Shown piece after piece: positions 17,856-21,679 of a DNA stretch of 21,679 nt. The translations under genes were made by a program, and so were the position numbers. Within the stretch, counting starts at the first letter, position 1; the number at the start of each line of letters is the position of its first letter. The stretch is from Conidiobolus coronatus NRRL 28638 (lineage: Eukaryota > Entomophthoromycota > Entomophthoromycetes > Entomophthorales > Conidiobolaceae): NCBI GenBank assembly GCA_001566745.1, contig KQ964478.1, positions 3,628-25,306 of the forward strand, read 5' to 3'. The notes below the pieces were generated by a model. The model did no database searches. It saw only the letters and a program-made list of their open reading frames with translations, and was not told where the DNA came from.

Positions 17856-18011
17856 TTAGTAATTTTTACCCTTCTCCATAAATCTAGTGGCATGATTTCC
17901 CTATTCTCCCAAATTTCCTTTTAGTATGCAAGGGGAATTCCTTACTTCTTCTCCTGTAGTTCGATCGAAAGTCAGTGGTATTACATAATTTGTAACATAT
18001 GAAAGTAATAT
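17856..18011 (-). pseudogene. Coding-like relic with one TAG, unknown
   Basis: The minus strand reads SYVTNYVIPLTFDRTTGEEV, then RNSPCILKGNLGE, TAG (17901-17903), and GNHATRFMEKGKNY to TAA 17856-17858. Composition and GC content are clearly protein-like compared with the flanks. The TAG may stand for an original TGG or CAG. The plus strand is also largely open here, so the strand is not certain. No family is recognised. It lies 230 bp downstream of the transporter and points toward it. Confidence 0.3.
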
Positions 18012-20325
18012 TTATTCTCCTGTAAAATTACTATTAACTCGCTTTTTGATTAGTGCTAAAGTTAGAAAAAAATTTAAAAAATTTGATTAATTAATAAGCC
18101 TTTATGCATAATAATGATATTTTTTGGCTTAATAAGGGTTAATAAAATGCTACAGATTTTTCTCTTAAGTGCATAAATTTAAAAAGCAATACAAGTTAGC
18201 TATTATCAAAATTAGTTTTGGCTTTTAAATAACCCAGCAATATTGTTGAGCATTCTTATGGTGGATATGATTTATAAATTAATTGAAATATTGTTATTTT
18301 ATAAATGATTTTACTAGCTATTGCTAAAAAATTTAAAACGAAGAAATAAAAATTATAATACAGTCAATTTCACCTTAAAATTATTAATTAATTCAAAATC
18401 AATAAATAACACTTTATCTTGACTAAAAATAACCTAAAATGTGTCAAATAAATATTTTAATTCTAAAAATGAGGCCCAAATACAAATGCCATTAATAATA
18501 TTTTTTAGCTTAATTAAATTCGAATTTAGTATAAACTTGATATAGTTAAAGGTTATTAAAGGCCTTTATAGCATATATTGCATGCAACTACGGTTAATTT
18601 TATTAAAAATAAGGAATAAGGTTAAAAATTTCAGTTTTACTATATATTAATAATCATAGATGTTAGATACGCTTTAGTATTTTGATAAAATTATTAAAAT
18701 CTTTAATTAATTTAACATTTATTAGCATATTTATATACTTTAAAACAAAAAATAATATAGGCAAACCTTTCTAATTTTTTGAAAAAATATCTAGCATTAT
18801 TTTTCTGCTTATTAATTCCTGTTTTTTAAAATAAATCAGATTAAAATAACTACATTTAGTATTACACTCTCACAAAATTCAGCTTTTTCGAGATTAAAAA
18901 ATTTACTCCTAATACATGATGTATAATATAATATGCATATACATAACTCAAAATGAAATAGTTTCAATAAAATCATACAATATTCAAAATTTTAAAACAA
19001 TATTTTTCAAACTTAATGATTAGCTATAACCATTAAACTTTTGCATTAAAATAAACTAGATTCAGTGCACAGTTTGATATTTTAATTATAGTTTGGTCTT
19101 AATTATATAAAAAATTTATTATCTATTTATTATTACTAATACTTTCTATTAGATTTAAAATTTGACTTAGTAGTCATTAATATCAGGTAATATTTGATTA
19201 ATTATTTGATTACTAATAAATTTTTTTATTATTACTTGTTTTTATTTTAGAATTATTATTAACAAAACTTATAATTATTTAATTATTACTAGGCGATTCT
19301 ATGTCTAATCATATTGTAAAACGATTTCATTTATTATGATTTAAAGTTGATTAAGACCATATATAATTTATATTCATATTTAGTAACCATCGTATAATTA
19401 ATTATACAAAGCTATACTAATATAGTGTAATATTTTTTAATATCCGTCTTTAAATAGAGTAATAGATTGATTTTATATTTCTTAGAGGCTTATTTAGGAA
19501 GTTATGAGATAATTATGTTAAAAACATAATCATATATTTAAAATAGGGAGGTTTCTATAAACTTAATAGCTTACATAACCTTAAGATAAAACACATAAAA
19601 ATTAATCTTATATCTCTTAATTAAATCTTTAATTTATCAAATTTATCAAATTGATACAAAGTCAATAAACATATGGTTAATAGTTAATTAATTAAAAATT
19701 CTAAGGGCTTTTATATTTGTAATATATAATGCACGTTACTAATTTATAAAATAAATACTTAAAATTTCAAAGTTAATAATAAAAATGAGATATATATATA
19801 AATATTTTCATTAAATATATACAATTTTAAGATATAAATATAAGAAAAATACTACATAATATTAATAATTTATTAATTTTAAAGCTAATTGCTACGATTT
19901 AAAACACGGTTATATAATGATATTAATAAAGTTTTTAAAATAGAGTTAATATAATATAAAATATTAACTTAATTAAATAAATTAGTATCACTTTAAATTA
20001 TAATTAGTGCTAATGAACCTTATTTTAATATATCGAAAATTCAAATAGTATATTCTTAGATTATTTATTATTTTTATTTAAACATGTTTAATTATACTAG
20101 CTTACTCTTATGTACTCTTTTTATCCTTATGTATTAATTCCTGTTAGATGAATTACACCATATTATAGAGTTAACGATTCACCTGTGGGTGTATATACTA
20201 ATTTGGTACAAACTAAACTAAACTCTAGCATTACTCTGATAATAACATTTAGAGGTTCAGCTAAACCAATGTAATTTGTTCAAATATTTATAGAGCGGAG
20301 CTACAATTTTTTATTTTTATATGTT

Positions 20326-20463
20326 AAAGCTTATTAAACTATCTCTTTTTTATAGTTAGAGTTATCTTACCAATTATTCTATTTTAAACAACTATTATAT
20401 ACGATAGTAATTCGCTTTTATCTAGATTATAATTTTGATCAGATTCATCCAAATTTGATTTAA
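20326..20463 (+). repeat. Dispersed repeat, copy R3
   Basis: AAAGCTTATTAAA (20326-20338) is identical to R1. Farther on, ATTCTATT, then TTATATACGAT and AATTCGCTTT, and finally TATAATTTTGATCAGATTCATCCAAATTTGA, follow R1 in order with substitutions and small gaps. GATCAGATTCATCC takes the place of GAACTGAGCTCATAC. The order and orientation are the same as in R1. Confidence 0.5.
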
Positions 20464-21063
20464 AATAATTAGAATTACACATTTTAATATTTAAACTCAA
20501 ATATTCAATCGCCCCTTGTGTGGCTATAGTGATTCAAATTATAACTATAAATATTTTTAAGATAATCTAATTTAATTATTGGATAGCCTTTATTTTGTTA
20601 TTAGAATAAATTTAATAACTTAATATATTATTTTTGGTTAATTTTGCATTAATAGAGGATTAAAATCTACTCCAACTATTTATCAAATCTTATAGACTAG
20701 TTATTTTAGCCTAATATAATGATTACCTCATAAAAAATTAATATATTAAATAAAAATAACTATGCTTACTATTAATATATATTTGAGACATTGATAAAGT
20801 GCTTACCGGATAATTAAAACGGGAATTATACGTTTATTCATGTATTTAATATGGGCGTTTCTACGTGGCTTTAATCAATAATAGTGAAAATTGAAGCGTT
20901 AAATAAATTTGAAAAATTTGATAGCTCTAAGTTAACTGATTTATTGAAATTTCGATTTATAATTCTATTTTAATACTTGGTATTACTTAATTTAAATGTT
21001 TTTAACTTCGAGATTTGCCCAGGTTTAATCGTTTAAATACTCTTTCGAATGCTTGTGTAGCCT

Positions 21064-21112
21064 TGGCTTATTGGTATACATGTGCTTAAGTGCGAAAATG
21101 GGGTTCTAACCC
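21064..21112 (+). other. GC island with tRNA A/B-box-like sequences; alternatively a Cys/His gene relic on the minus strand
   Basis: TGGCTTATTGG (21064-21074) is close to a tRNA A box, and GGTTCTAACCC (21102-21112) fits the B-box consensus GGTTCNANNCC. The two are 38 bp apart, which is short for a tRNA, and neither the acceptor, D nor anticodon stems pair, so it is not a functional tRNA. On the minus strand one frame reads YTNKPRLHKHSKEY, sharing NKPRL with array copy D at the position where the repeat spacing predicts a finger (about 640 bp from R3). I favour the gene relic slightly. Confidence 0.2.
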
Positions 21113-21679
21113 GTTACAATATCTATAAATAATTAGACTTATATATTAATTCAATTTTTACTAATAAAGTCAAAACTTATTTAATATATATTATTGGATT
21201 GTTTTACTATACTCAAGTTAATGTATAGGTGTGATTATAAATGAATTTCTTATTAATTTACTGAAGTTTTAGATAAAAAATTTTTATAGTTGATATTAAA
21301 ATATTATTAATTATGCTATTAATCAATACAAAATACTATGTGTTTTACTAATGAGATCTTTATATGCTAAATTTATATTATTAACTCGCATCAGATAAAT
21401 ATCTTCTATATTAAATTCAAAGTGAAAATATAATAATAAATTTTGAACTAAATTATTTTAAATTTATTTAACTAACTGAAATTGTTTATAATTCTATATT
21501 TATCAATTATTATGCAAAATAAAAATAAAATGAATTATTTTAGATTGATTAATTGATACAATTAATAGTTTATTATTATTAATAACTTGATATTATCCCC
21601 AATTTAAATTTAAATTGACAAATATTTATTGAATTGTAAGTAAAAATCAATGCCGAATAACCTTTAACCCAAGGTTAAT

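Larger units (their letters stand above)
17625..21679. other. 4.1-kb AT-rich spacer at the right edge
   Basis: No intact gene is seen. The first 400 bp contain a coding-like relic at 17856-18011. Between 18.1 and 20.3 kb there is only A/T sequence, with small tandem pieces such as ATTTATCAAA twice at 19632-19651. A dispersed repeat copy lies at 20326-20463, and a GC island with tRNA-box-like and finger-like features at 21045-21120. A 30-codon open stretch near 20887-20975 (plus, ALNKFEKFDSSKLTDLLKF) is too short to call. Confidence 0.5.

Noticed and set aside
14983-20860. GAAACGCCCA near 14983 and its complement near 20850 as ends of an inverted-repeat element
   Set aside because: Only about 10 bp match, similarity does not extend, and the 5.9-kb interval contains an ordinary transporter gene.
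1-21679. CRISPR array, bacterial operon or phage region
   Set aside because: There are no regularly spaced identical repeats, no Shine-Dalgarno-led gene runs and no phage genes. The transporter type and TATA boxes indicate a fungus.

Overview
The window looks like nuclear DNA from a very AT-rich fungus (by eye well over 70% A+T between genes). The evidence is three complete, intronless transporter genes of the fungal DHA2 type (14-helix drug:H+ antiporter; Fnx1/Vba-like major facilitator proteins), eukaryotic-style TATAAATA boxes 97 to 181 bp upstream of each start, and no bacterial operon structure or Shine-Dalgarno sites. UAA and UGA both terminate the transporters at homologous positions, so UGA is a normal stop. 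I cannot name the species. An early-diverging fungus or an AT-rich yeast would both fit.

Layout. 1-234 (+) is the 3' end of a DHA2 gene cut by the window edge. 686-2278 (-), 6439-8016 (-) and 16059-17624 (+) are three full DHA2 paralogues of 530, 525 and 521 residues. The two minus-strand genes and the left-edge fragment are close relatives. The plus-strand gene at 16 kb is the most divergent. Together they form a cluster of four paralogues, probably made by local duplication, with long AT-rich spacers and no other intact large gene.

From 9.3 to 13.3 kb the minus strand carries an array of four small, mostly broken genes. They share a cysteine/histidine signature, C-x12-C-x10-[Y]C-x2-H, resembling the small zinc-binding motif of DUF5763-type proteins. 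In three copies the stop or substitution falls on or next to a presumed metal ligand. Only the copy at 11342-11872 has a fully intact motif, and it is separated from its upstream reading frame by one TAG. A diverged noncoding repeat recurs about 550-700 bp downstream of two of these fingers. Two further copies of the repeat (8.48 kb and 20.3-20.5 kb) have degraded finger-like remnants at about the same distance. This suggests an undescribed dispersed or segmentally duplicated unit, and it is the most interesting signal here.

The remaining spacers (2.3-6.4, 13.3-16.0 and 17.6-21.7 kb) are AT deserts with short islands of higher GC. Several of these read like decayed coding sequence on the minus strand. 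The region resembles a gene graveyard, possibly subtelomeric or a mutation-prone AT-rich compartment, in which only the transporters are kept intact. No functional link between the transporters and the Cys/His family can be shown from sequence.
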